Shown here piece by piece: positions 1 through 8,300 of a DNA stretch of 34,118 bases. A program made the translations under genes and the position numbers. How positions within the stretch are numbered: position 1 is the first letter of the stretch; every line of letters begins with the position of its first letter. The stretch covers positions 1 to 34,118 of the forward strand of contig DASWUD010000173.1 in NCBI GenBank assembly GCA_036401755.1, read 5' to 3'. The notes beneath the pieces were generated by a model. That model ran no database searches and was not told the origin of the DNA. It saw only the letters and a list, made by a program, of their open reading frames with translations. Source of the DNA: DASWUD01 sp036401755 (lineage in GTDB: Bacteria > Pseudomonadota > Gammaproteobacteria > Thiohalomonadales > Thiohalomonadaceae).

Positions 1-2
1 AC

Positions 3-458
3 ACCTGCAAGGAGGAGGCGCACGAGATCGACGGCAAGAAACGCCACCTCTTCGTCCACCGCAAAGGGGCGACGCGCGCCTTCGGCCCGGGTCATGCCGA
101 TCTTCCCGATCTCTGCAAGCCGGTCGGCCAGCCGGTGATCATCGGCGGCTCCATGGGCACCGCCTCCTACATTCTGGTTGGCACCGCGGAAGGGGAGGCG
201 CGCGCCTTCAGCTCCGCCTGTCACGGCGCGGGGCGCTCCATGAGCCGCCACGCCGCGCTGCACCAGTGGCGCGGCACCCGCGTGGTGGAGGAGCTGGCGC
301 AGCGCGGCATCCTGATCCGTAGCCCCTCCATGCGCGGCGTCGCCGAAGAGGCGCCCGGCGCCTACAAGGATGTGAACGATGTGGTGCGTGCCGCGGATCT
401 GGCCGGCTTGGCGCACACCGTGGCGCGGCTAGAGCCGATGGTCTGTATCAAGGGTTAG
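3..458 (+). CDS. rtcB: RtcB-family RNA ligase, C-terminal part (5' end outside window)
   Basis: The open frame enters from the left edge and ends at TAG 456-458, leaving about 151 residues. RtcB is a GTP- and Mn-dependent ligase that joins RNA 2',3'-cyclic phosphate (or 3'-phosphate) ends to 5'-OH ends in RNA repair. The visible part carries the family's C-terminal signature: a VHRKGATRAF stretch, a GSMGTASY motif, and SACHGAGR, whose His is the guanylylated residue in characterised RtcB proteins. The fragment ends in the usual way (DVNDVV...PMVCIKG), so the C terminus looks intact. Start, promoter and N-terminal metal ligands lie outside the window. The next gene follows after 71 bp on the same strand. 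Identification is firm; activity cannot be judged from a fragment. Confidence 0.93.
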   Translation, partial: TCKEEAHEIDGKKRHLFVHRKGATRAFGPGHADLPDLCKPVGQPVIIGGSMGTASYILVGTAEGEARAFSSACHGAGRSMSRHAALHQWRGTRVVEELAQRGILIRSPSMRGVAEEAPGAYKDVNDVVRAADLAGLAHTVARLEPMVCIKG

Positions 459-529
459 GCGCTATACTCCGGCTCCATCAGCAGACGTGATGCCGCTGCG
501 CATCGCGGAACAACAATAATCAAGTCCTT

Positions 530-1813
530 ATGAACCTCATCTTTTTCGTTATCGTGGTGATCGCGTTTCTCGCGGGAGCTTTGCGTCAGTTGCGCTGGGA
601 TGGCACCGGCAGTGCGCCGATGGACGAGCTGTCGAAGGCGATGATCGACTCGGCCTCCGGTTCGGTGACGCTCGCCCTGGGCCTGGTCGGAGTGATGACG
701 CTCTTTCTCGGCCTGATGAAGGTGGCCGAGGCGGGCGGTCTGCTCACCATCATCGCGCGCCTCATCCGGCCGCTGATGGTGCGGCTCTTTCCCCAGGTGC
801 CGGCTGACCACCCGGCGATGGGGGCGATGATCCTCAACATGTCGGCCAATGCGCTCGGCCTGGGTAATGCCGCGACACCGTTCGGCATTCGCGCCATGCA
901 GGAGCTCGACAAACTCAACACGCGCCCCGGCACCGCCACCGATGCCATGGTGCTGTTTCTCGCTATCAACACCTCCAGCGTGACCCTGCTGCCCACCGGC
1001 GTGATCGCGTTACGTGCCGCGGCGGGCTCGGCCGATCCCGCCGGCATTCTGCCGACCACACTGTTTGCTACCCTCTGCTCGACTACTGTGGCGATCCTCG
1101 CTGCCTTTGCACTGCGCCGCTTCTTTCCGGTGGGGCAGGGGAGTGGTGGTGAGCCTGCTGCGGCAGTACAGGAGACAGTAGAAGCACTGCCACACGAGGC
1201 GCACGAGGCCTATCCTCTGTGGGTATCGCTGCTGGCCATCACCCTGCTGGTGACCGCCATTCCGCTCACCGTGCTCTATGGCCAGGCGATTTCGCCGTGG
1301 ATCCTGCCCGGGTTGATGGTGGGGTTTCTCGCCTTCGGCATGGCACGTGGTGTACGCATCTATGAAGTTTTTGTTGAGGGGGCCAAGGAGGGTTTCCAGG
1401 TGGCGCTGCGTATCATTCCCTACCTCGTGGCGATTCTGGTCGCGGTAGGACTGTTTCGCGCCAGCGGCGCGCTCGCCGCGCTGGTGGAGATGTTGGGGCC
1501 CTGGACGGCGCGACTGGGGCTGCCCGCCGAAGCTTTGCCGATGGCACTGCTGCGACCGCTTTCCGGCTCTGGTGCCTATGGTGTGATGGCGTCACTCATC
1601 AACGATCCCGCCATCGGCCCCGACAGCTATACGGGTTATCTGGTAACCACCCTGCAGGGTTCTACCGAAACTACCTTCTACGTGCTGGCCGTCTATTTCG
1701 GCGCGGTGCAGATCCGCCGCATGCGCCACGCCCTGGCCGCCGGTTTGCTGGCGGACCTGGCCGGCATCGCAGGCACTATCGTCGCCGTATCATTTCTTTT
1801 TACACATCGTTGA
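530..1813 (+). CDS. SpmA-SpmB-like fused nucleoside-recognition (Gate) membrane protein
   Basis: This 427-residue polytopic membrane protein looks like a head-to-tail fusion of spore maturation proteins A and B. The N-terminal half has the SpmA-like region (hydrophobic segment at 1-20, then GSVTLALGLVGVMTLFLGLMK and NMSANALGLGNAATPFG). The C-terminal half (from about residue 220) has the SpmB-like region (YEVFVEGAKEGFQVALRIIPYLVAILV and RPLSGSGAYG...). Both belong to the nucleoside-recognition/Gate family, found in many non-sporulating proteobacteria where the substrate is unknown. The name therefore reflects homology, not sporulation. No strong Shine-Dalgarno precedes ATG 530; it is the first ATG after rtcB. 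The stop overlaps the leader of the downstream DsrC-like gene. Family is firm, function is open. Confidence 0.85.
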   Translation: MNLIFFVIVVIAFLAGALRQLRWDGTGSAPMDELSKAMIDSASGSVTLALGLVGVMTLFLGLMKVAEAGGLLTIIARLIRPLMVRLFPQVPADHPAMGAMILNMSANALGLGNAATPFGIRAMQELDKLNTRPGTATDAMVLFLAINTSSVTLLPTGVIALRAAAGSADPAGILPTTLFATLCSTTVAILAAFALRRFFPVGQGSGGEPAAAVQETVEALPHEAHEAYPLWVSLLAITLLVTAIPLTVLYGQAISPWILPGLMVGFLAFGMARGVRIYEVFVEGAKEGFQVALRIIPYLVAILVAVGLFRASGALAALVEMLGPWTARLGLPAEALPMALLRPLSGSGAYGVMASLINDPAIGPDSYTGYLVTTLQGSTETTFYVLAVYFGAVQIRRMRHALAAGLLADLAGIAGTIVAVSFLFTHR

Positions 1814-1872
1814 TCTGTCGCGGGTCTACTATACTTCCTTGGTTGAGATATCAACGATGGGAGGTGATGACC

Positions 1873-2238
1873 ATGAGAGACATAGGAAAATATATCTCCG
1901 ATCAGGGCGCAATTTTTACCGACCCCGCCGGCTATATGGCGGAGCTTGAGCCGTGGGATGAGAGAATAGCCGAACAGCGTGCTTCTGAGTTGGGGATCAC
2001 CATGACGGAGCAGCACTGGGAGGTGGTACGTTTTCTACGTCACCACTACCAATGCAACGGCCCGGTGCCCCATGCGCGCAATCTGGTGGAGGATATGGAT
2101 ACGCTCTATGCAGAGCAGGGGGGACGCCGCTACCTCTACACCCTCTTCCCAAGGGGACCGGTAGTGCAGGGTACCTATATTGCCGGGTTACCTGTGCCAC
2201 CTGGCGCCATCGATCGCAACTTCGGCAGCGTGGAGTAG
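1873..2238 (+). CDS. DsrC/TusE-family protein lacking both C-terminal redox cysteines (RspA-like)
   Basis: This 121-residue protein has the DsrC/TusE/DsvC fold signature: a WDE...A...GI..TEQHWEVVRFLR region, the loop NGPVPHARNLVEDM, and the C-terminal arm LFPRGPVVQG..IAGLP.P.G. In sulfur-transferring DsrC the arm has two cysteines, one before KIAGLP and one after PTG; TusE keeps the last. Here these positions are Thr and Ala, and an acidic tail DRNFGSVE follows. The only Cys lies in HHYQCNG. It therefore cannot carry a persulfide on the arm, and cysteine-less homologues have been suggested to be regulatory. The ATG at 1873 is chosen because GGGAGGTG (1859-1866) sits six bases upstream; ATG 1867 is in the same frame but too close. 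The open frame extends back to 1810, overlapping the previous gene, without a ribosome site. Confidence 0.85.
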   Translation: MRDIGKYISDQGAIFTDPAGYMAELEPWDERIAEQRASELGITMTEQHWEVVRFLRHHYQCNGPVPHARNLVEDMDTLYAEQGGRRYLYTLFPRGPVVQGTYIAGLPVPPGAIDRNFGSVE

Positions 2239-2311
2239 CTGCCATCGGCAAGTCGACGCGTATTTCACCGCGCAAAGACTGGCTTTTCATCCATCGATAG
2301 TGGAGACTGCT

Positions 2312-3118
2312 GTGCCTATGACGGGCAACAGCATCTCCACTCAGGCACCTCCCATCTCCCTCTATATCAGCGCATCGCATCTGCTCTCCCAGGCAGAGTT
2401 GATAGCGCAGCGCTGGGGATTTCACCTGGCAGAGGGGGCTGTTTCGCGCATGGGCGAATTTTTTCTGTTGCTCAGCGATGAACATCTGGCACTGTGTCAG
2501 AGTGGGGAGGATGCCCCGGGGCCGGTCTTTGTCGATTTTGTGTCTGGCGCCGCGGCGCACCGGCGCAAATTCGGCGGTGGCAAGGGGCAACCCATCGCCA
2601 AGGCGGCCGGTTTCGGCAAGGGTAAGGTCCCAGCCATCATCGATGCCACGGCAGGGCTGGGACGTGACGCCTTTGTCTTTGCCTCCCTCGGCAGCGAGGT
2701 GTGGATGATCGAGCGCTCACCCGTGGTCGCGGCGCTGCTCGAAGATGGCTTGCACCGGGCGCTCGCTGCTGATGAAACAGCTCCCATCGCCCAGCGCATG
2801 CATCTTCTCAGCGGCGATGCGGCAACCCTGCTGAGCGGGTTAGCGAGCACCGTGCGACCCGACGTGATCTATCTCGACCCTATGTTCCCGCCGCGGGAGA
2901 AGAGCGCGTTGGTCAAAAAAGAGATGCGCCTCTTCCAACAACTCATTGGTGCGGATCGGGATGCGGACTCCCTTTTGCCGCTTGCCTTGAAGGTCGCCCG
3001 TGACCGGGTCGTCGTCAAGCGGCCCGACTACGCCCCGTGGCTGGATGAACGCAAGCCAACCCTTAGCTTCGAGACCAAGAAGAATCGCTTTGATGTCTAT
3101 GTAATCAGAGCACTGTAA
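2312..3118 (+). CDS. rsmJ: 16S rRNA (guanine-1516-N2)-methyltransferase RsmJ
   Basis: RsmJ uses S-adenosylmethionine to methylate N2 of G1516 in 16S rRNA. The SAM-binding loop is seen as DATAGLGRDAF, followed by the acidic loop MIERSPVVAALLEDGL. The catalytic region is YLDPMFPPREKSALVKKEMR, and the C-terminal signature is VVVKRPDYAPWL...TKKNRFDVYVI. These match the family (formerly YhiQ) over its usual length of about 250-270 residues. The start is uncertain: GTG 2312 has GGAG (2302-2305) six bases upstream, while ATG 2318 is two codons later; an upstream in-frame ATG at 2180 would overlap the DsrC-like gene and adds unrelated sequence. It is probably co-transcribed with the preceding gene (73-bp gap). 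Confidence 0.93.
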   Translation: MPMTGNSISTQAPPISLYISASHLLSQAELIAQRWGFHLAEGAVSRMGEFFLLLSDEHLALCQSGEDAPGPVFVDFVSGAAAHRRKFGGGKGQPIAKAAGFGKGKVPAIIDATAGLGRDAFVFASLGSEVWMIERSPVVAALLEDGLHRALAADETAPIAQRMHLLSGDAATLLSGLASTVRPDVIYLDPMFPPREKSALVKKEMRLFQQLIGADRDADSLLPLALKVARDRVVVKRPDYAPWLDERKPTLSFETKKNRFDVYVIRAL

Positions 3119-3371
3119 CCCTGTTCAACCACCTGAAACGTCCGGGCATGATGATGTAGTCGCGCACGGAGCGGGCCCCTTCCAATCACTGCACAAGACC
3201 GGTTTATTACTCTGGGAACCTCTGAATAAATGGCTGCGCGGGCGATCTGCTGGCGCATGGCACATCCTTATGCACCACCATTAACGTGGGGCCATGCCGC
3301 GTGCAAAAAAGGCATTGTTGCCGTTTGTCCTTAACGACGTCACGTTTATGACATTTCTTTGCACTGAATAT

Positions 3372-3399
3372 TTGCAATTTATAGTTCGTTGTCTATAGC
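3372..3399 (+). promoter_or_regulatory. Candidate sigma70-type promoter for the PilZ gene
   Basis: TTGCAA (3372-3377) and TATAGC (3394-3399) are 16 bp apart in an AT-rich stretch about 95 bp upstream of the PilZ start. Both boxes deviate from consensus at two or more positions, so this is a suggestion only. Confidence 0.35.
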
Positions 3400-3423
3400 T
3401 CTAACATCGCCAAATGATTTTCA

Positions 3424-3450
3424 TTCAGCGGACCTGAAAGAGCCGCTGAA
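3424..3450 (+). other. 8-bp inverted repeat in the PilZ gene leader
   Basis: TTCAGCGG (3424-3431) and CCGCTGAA (3443-3450) form a perfect 8-bp stem with an 11-base loop, downstream of the candidate promoter and 44 bp before the start codon. It is followed by A residues, not T residues, so it is not an intrinsic terminator on the + strand. It may be a leader hairpin or a protein-binding dyad. Confidence 0.45.
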
Positions 3451-3494
3451 AAAAATAGCTGACAAGGAATACCTCTGGAGAGTTAAGGGAAACA

Positions 3495-4001
3495 ATGATG
3501 ACGATGGCAAATCATTCGCAAAATTTTGCAGACTACACAACTACTACCAAACCCCTCAATAAAACCGATAATCAACACATTCAGATAACTAATGGTTCAC
3601 ATGAGAAACAAGCACTGACGAGCCCTGTTGGTCTGCTTGCTTCTAGGGTGGAGCTTGTCAACTTGTCTGATGTCACCCTCGAGCAGGTCTCGAACCAGAC
3701 GATAATTGACCACCGACATGGCCGGCGGCGCAATTTGCTTGCTCTGGCCGAGATCCGGTGTCGAGACGAAAAGACCGCTGCGGGGGTGATAACCAACCTC
3801 GGCTGGAACGGTATGTTTGTTATGACAGAGGCCACACTCCCGGTGAACAGCTGCGTCGATGTCCGTCTTGTACTCCCCGACGTGGAACCCGTAATCAGTT
3901 TTCCTGGGTTGGTTGTCCATAACAATCCAAATGGATTTGGCATGATCTTCAGGGTTCTTGACGATGAGGCACAAAATCAGGTGCATGTGTGGATGTGCTA
4001 A
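3495..4001 (+). CDS. PilZ-domain protein (putative c-di-GMP receptor)
   Basis: This 168-residue soluble protein has a polar, probably disordered N-terminal stretch (about 1-70) followed by a PilZ domain (about 74-168). The RxxxR-type motif appears in HRHGRRRNLLALAEIRC, and the second motif appears as NLGWNGMFV where the canonical form is (D/N)xSxxG, so the middle Ser is replaced by Gly. The beta-barrel core VDVRLVLP...ISFPGLVV...GFGMIF follows. PilZ domains bind cyclic di-GMP and control motility, secretion or exopolysaccharide. AAGGGA (3485-3490) sits four bases before ATG 3495, which supports this start; a second ATG follows directly. It stands alone, convergent with the mscS-type gene. Binding is plausible because both arginines are kept. 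Confidence 0.8.
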   Translation: MMTMANHSQNFADYTTTTKPLNKTDNQHIQITNGSHEKQALTSPVGLLASRVELVNLSDVTLEQVSNQTIIDHRHGRRRNLLALAEIRCRDEKTAAGVITNLGWNGMFVMTEATLPVNSCVDVRLVLPDVEPVISFPGLVVHNNPNGFGMIFRVLDDEAQNQVHVWMC

Positions 4002-4070
4002 AAGTGAGATTGCGTGGCCGGCGGTGAGAACCCAACCATCCCGTTTGATTGCCGCCAATCACCAATAATT

Positions 4071-5138
4071 TTACAAGAAACTACTATCCCCACTCGGAGC
4101 GACAAACAGTCGTTGGGTAGGGTAGGCAAACACGATATTTTCACGCTCAAACGCTTCATGGATTTCAAAGAAGATGGTCTGTTGTATATCCATATAGGTG
4201 TTGTAGTCGGATGTCAGCACGTAGAAAACCGTTTCGAATAATAAAGCGTAGTCGCCATACTTCATGAAGTGAGCGCGATCAAAACGGGTGTTGTTTTGTG
4301 TCTCGATGGATCTTCTGATGATATCCGGAATACGTTTCAGCTTTACCCTGGGCGTCTCATAAGTGACGCCCAGGGTAAAGAGCACGCGCCGCTCGAACAT
4401 CCGGCCATAGTTTCGAATGCGGCTCTTGAGGAGGTCGGAATTGGAAAAGACCAGTTGTTCTCCGGAGAGACTGCGTATCCGCGTAGTTTTCAGCCCCACA
4501 TATTCGACTCCCCCCATATAGTCATCGATGATGATGAAGTCCCCGACGACAAAGGGTTTGTCCAGCATGATCGACAACGACGAGAAGAGATCGCCGAGAA
4601 TGTTTTGGACTGCCAATGCCACGGCGATGCCACCGACACCCAGACCGGCCACCAGGGCCGTTACGTTGATGCCGATGTTGTCGAGGATTAGCAGGAGAGC
4701 GATCGACCAGAGAGTCAGTCGGCTAAATATGCCGATAATGTTGAAGGTGGTGACAGCGGTGGGATCATTCTTTAACACCCGCTCCTGATAGGATTTCAGG
4801 AGCGAGACGATAAGAATGGTACTCCAGACCCCTGCCTGGAAAATCAACCCGACCACCAGCAGATTGTCCATGACTTGCTGCTGGCGTCCAGTCAATTTGA
4901 GTAGCATGGTGCCCACATAAAGTCCGACAATCAGCAGGAACAGCAACTTGGTATGGGTCAACACGTTGACCGCGATGTCATCCCACTGCGCCTCGGTAAG
5001 TTTTGCCAGGCGTGTCATCCGCCGGCCCACCAGGGCGAGCAACAGCCGAAGTGTACCCGTCACCATCATGAATACCGTGACCGAGCCTAGCCATGACAGC
5101 AGCGTATTTCCAAATAGTACGTGATTGAGCAGATCCAT
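4071..5138 (-). CDS. MscS-family small-conductance mechanosensitive channel
   Basis: The 355-residue product has four or five N-terminal hydrophobic segments (about 10-35, 60-85, 95-115, 130-155), then the pore-lining helix and upper beta domain typical of MscS: VTALVAGLGVGGIAVALAVQNILGDLFSSLSIMLDKPFVVGDFI. This is followed by the alpha-beta cage (RIRSLSGEQLVFSNSDLLKSRIRNY...FTLGVTYET) and a C-terminal domain ending near FAYPTQRLF. Such channels open on membrane tension and release solutes during hypo-osmotic shock. It is divergent from the trehalose operon across 226 bp. No good ribosome site precedes the ATG at 5138 on the - strand. The reading frame holds a perfect inverted repeat at 4341-4380 (listed separately). 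Confidence 0.9.
   Translation of the reverse strand: MDLLNHVLFGNTLLSWLGSVTVFMMVTGTLRLLLALVGRRMTRLAKLTEAQWDDIAVNVLTHTKLLFLLIVGLYVGTMLLKLTGRQQQVMDNLLVVGLIFQAGVWSTILIVSLLKSYQERVLKNDPTAVTTFNIIGIFSRLTLWSIALLLILDNIGINVTALVAGLGVGGIAVALAVQNILGDLFSSLSIMLDKPFVVGDFIIIDDYMGGVEYVGLKTTRIRSLSGEQLVFSNSDLLKSRIRNYGRMFERRVLFTLGVTYETPRVKLKRIPDIIRRSIETQNNTRFDRAHFMKYGDYALLFETVFYVLTSDYNTYMDIQQTIFFEIHEAFERENIVFAYPTQRLFVAPSGDSSFL
4341..4380. repeat. Perfect 16-bp inverted repeat inside the mscS-type gene
   Basis: CTTTACCCTGGGCGTC (4341-4356) is the exact reverse complement of GACGCCCAGGGTAAAG (4365-4380), with an 8-base loop. On the - strand one arm encodes the conserved FTLGV and the other TPRVK. In the mRNA this would form a strong hairpin within coding sequence. 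No T-run follows on either strand, so it is not a standard terminator. Confidence 0.9.
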
Positions 5139-5250
5139 GTTGGCTATCAGCCGGTGAATGCTTCATTGGGCGTGATTCTAGTAAACGTTTCATCGCTGCG
5201 CCCTTCAGGGGCACTCACCAGTGCGATCGGGTATGACATGGACCATCTGC

Positions 5251-5272
5251 GAATCGACGCACGCGTCAATTC
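5251..5272. promoter_or_regulatory. 22-bp dyad in the mscS-treS divergent region (candidate operator)
   Basis: GAATCGACGC (5251-5260) and GCGTCAATTC (5263-5272) are inverted copies matching at 9 of 10 positions around a 2-base centre. A 2-base centre cannot loop as RNA, which points to a site for a dimeric regulator. It lies 113 bp upstream of mscS and 92 bp upstream of the treS fusion. The regulator is not encoded next to it. Confidence 0.5.
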
Positions 5273-5364
5273 TGCGGCACCCGCTGACTCCGTACGCTAT
5301 TGTTTTTGTGTGTCCCTCCGGGCAGGTGATTTCTCAATATACAGGGTGAGAGTGGGGCGGTGTC

Positions 5365-8300
5365 ATGGCGGAAATTGATGCAAATCCACTTTGGTATAAG
5401 GATGCAGTTATCTATCAGTTACATATCAAGTCATTTTATGACGGCAATGATGACGGTATCGGTGATCTCAACGGACTTATAGAAAAGCTGGATTACATCA
5501 AGGAGCTTGGTGTCAACACCCTGTGGCTACTGCCCTTCTATCCCTCACCGATGCGTGATGATGGCTACGATATCTCCGATTATCGCAACATTCACTCCGA
5601 CTACGGGACACTCAAAGAGTTTCATCGCTTCTTGCGCGAGGCGCACCGTCATGGCTTACGTGTGGTAACCGAACTGGTCATCAACCACACCTCGGATCAG
5701 CACCCCTGGTTTCAGGCGGCCCGCAAGGCACCAGCAGAGAGCAAAAAGCGTAATTTTTATGTATGGAGCCAGACTAACCAGAAATTTCCAGAGACTCGTA
5801 TCATCTTCAGTGATACGGAGACTTCCAACTGGACCTGGGATGACGAGGCCCACGCCTATTACTGGCACCGTTTCTTTCACCATCAACCCGATCTCAACCA
5901 TAACAACCCCGAAGTCGTGAAGGCGATGATCCGGGTGATGCGATTCTGGCTCGATATGGGCGTGGATGGACTACGACTCGATGCCATTCCCTATCTGTGT
6001 GTACGAGAGGGGACCAACAACGAAAACCTGCCAGAAACCCATGCAGTTCTCAAACATATGCGCTCGGTAGTGGATAGCCACTACCGGGATCGCATGCTCC
6101 TGGCCGAGGCCAATCAGTGGCCGGAGGATGCGCAGCACTATTTTGGCCAGGGAGACGAATGTCACATGGCCTTCCACTTTCCGCTGATGCCACGCATCTA
6201 CATGGCCGTGGCCCAGGAGGATCGTCATCCTATTGTAGAGATCATGCAGCAAACGCCCGAAATTCCCGCTACCTGCCAGTGGGCGATCTTTCTGCGTAAC
6301 CACGATGAGCTCACACTGGAGATGGTGACCGACCGGGAGCGTGACTACATGTATGAGCGTTACGCGGCAGACCAGCGAGCGCGCCTCAACGTCGGTATTC
6401 GCCGCCGGCTGGCACCTCTCATGGATAACGACCTCGACAAGATCAAACTGATGAATAGTTTGCTCATGTCGATGCCGGGCTCACCCGTCATCTATTACGG
6501 CGACGAGATCGGCATGGGTGACAACTTCTTTCTCGGTGATCGCAACGGGGTACGCACACCAATGCAGTGGAGCCCGGATCGTAACGCCGGTTTCTCCCGT
6601 GCCGACCCGCAAAAACTCTATCTACCGGCCATCATGGATCCGATCTACGGCTATGAGGCAGTGAATGTAGAGGCACAGAACCGTGAACCCTCGTCTCTCC
6701 TGAATTGGATGAAGCGCATTATCGCAGTGCGCAAGGCCTATCCCACCTTTGGCCAAGGAACGCTCTCATTCTTGCGTCCCGGTAATCGCAAAATCCTGGC
6801 CTACCTGCGTGAAGATAACGGCGATGTAATTTTGTGCGTCGCCAATCTCTCCCGTACCGCACAACCAGTAGAGCTCGATCTCTCGGCACACCGGGGTAAG
6901 GTTCCAGTGGAGATGTTGGGACGCACCGCCTTTCCGCCCATCGGCGATCTTCCCTACCTGCTCACCTTGCCCGGACACGACTTCTACTGGTTTCGCCTCA
7001 CCACCTCTTCGGAAGAGCCGGCCTGGCACCAGGATCTGTTGCCGCCTCTGGAACTGCCCAGCTTGGTGCTGTTCGATAGCTGGCGCAGCTTCATGCCGGA
7101 GCGTGTCGAGCCCTTGCGCATGACCATGGCGGCGAAGCTGCGTGCCCAGCTGGAAAGCGAAATTATGCCGGCGTTTATGGCGGTACAACGCTGGTTTACC
7201 ACACAAGGCGAGCCACTCGACCACCTGGAAATTGTCGATCTGGTGATATGGGCCGGTGAGCATGAGAGCTGGTTCTGGCTGTGGCCCAGGGTCTATTACA
7301 AATCGGGAATGCAGCGCGTCTACTCTTTGCCATTGGCCATCGGCTGGGGTGAGAGTGATGATCCCCATATCCGTCCACTGTTGCCGGTGGCCCTGGCCAG
7401 ATTCCGCCAGCGGGCACGCGTGGGCATCATCTACGATGGCGTTATGGACGAGGCTTTTCTGCGTAGCCTGATCAAGGCAATGGCCAGCTCGGCCGAAGCT
7501 GCCACCGGATCGGGCAATCTTAAATTCGTTGCCTCCACCAGCTATTCCTCTCTCGTCGGTGAGGAAGTGCCGAGCGGCCTCTCCTACCCGCGCCTGGAAG
7601 GCACCAACTCCACCATCATTTTAGGTGATCGACTATTTATCAAGCTCTATCGTCATGTGGAGAAGGGGATCAACACAGAAGTGGAGATGTGCCGCTTCCT
7701 CACCGAGGTTTCACGCTTCGCCAATATTTCGCCGCTGGCGGGAACCGTCGATTTTGTTGCACACGATGGAACATCGGCGACACTGGTGCTGGTGCAGGGC
7801 TACGTGGCCAACCAGGGGGATGGCTGGAACTACACCCTCGACTACCTCGAACGCTTTCTGGAGGATTGCCTATTCCGGCCACAATCGATTCCGGACGTTC
7901 CGGCCGAACGCCATCTCGATTTCCGTTGGCTAATCCAGATCCTGGGGCAGCGCACCGGCGAACTCCACCGGGCATTGTGCAAGATGAGTGGTGATCCCGC
8001 CTTTGATCCCGAACCTATCCAGTCCAAAGATCTTCATCTGTGGAGCGAACAAGTCAGTCTGGACCTGCAGGCAACGATTGAAAAGCTGCAGGCCTTCCGC
8101 ACAGCGATACCAGAAGCGCAGCTGCCCGCCATCGAGCGGTTCATGGCGGCGAAGGAGGCGTTTCTCGAACGCATTGCGGAGCTGACGCCCAATACCGTCC
8201 ATGCGGTCAAAACGCGCTACCACGGTGACTATCATCTGGGGCAGGTTCTGCTCACACACAACGATTTTGTGATCATCGACTTTGAAGGGGAGCCGGAACG

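Larger units (their letters stand above)
3119..3494. other. Gene-free stretch between rsmJ and the PilZ gene
   Basis: No convincing ORF or RNA gene is visible in these 376 bp. The right half becomes AT-rich and holds a candidate promoter (3372-3399) and a small hairpin (3424-3450) described separately. At 3216-3235 the sequence GGGAACCTCTGAATAAAT resembles terminal repeats of some IS families, but no mate repeat or transposase remnant was found. A GCATGGC/GCCATGC inverted pair lies around 3255-3300. No T-tailed terminator for rsmJ was recognised. Confidence 0.6.

Noticed and set aside
1826..1836. TATACT as -10 box of a dedicated promoter for the DsrC-like gene
   Set aside because: The nearest -35-like TTGATC (1810-1815) is only 14 bp away, too close for a sigma70 promoter.
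3216..3240. Insertion-sequence end (GGGAACCTCTGAATAAAT)
   Set aside because: It resembles ends of some IS families from memory, but there is no opposite end, target duplication or transposase fragment nearby.
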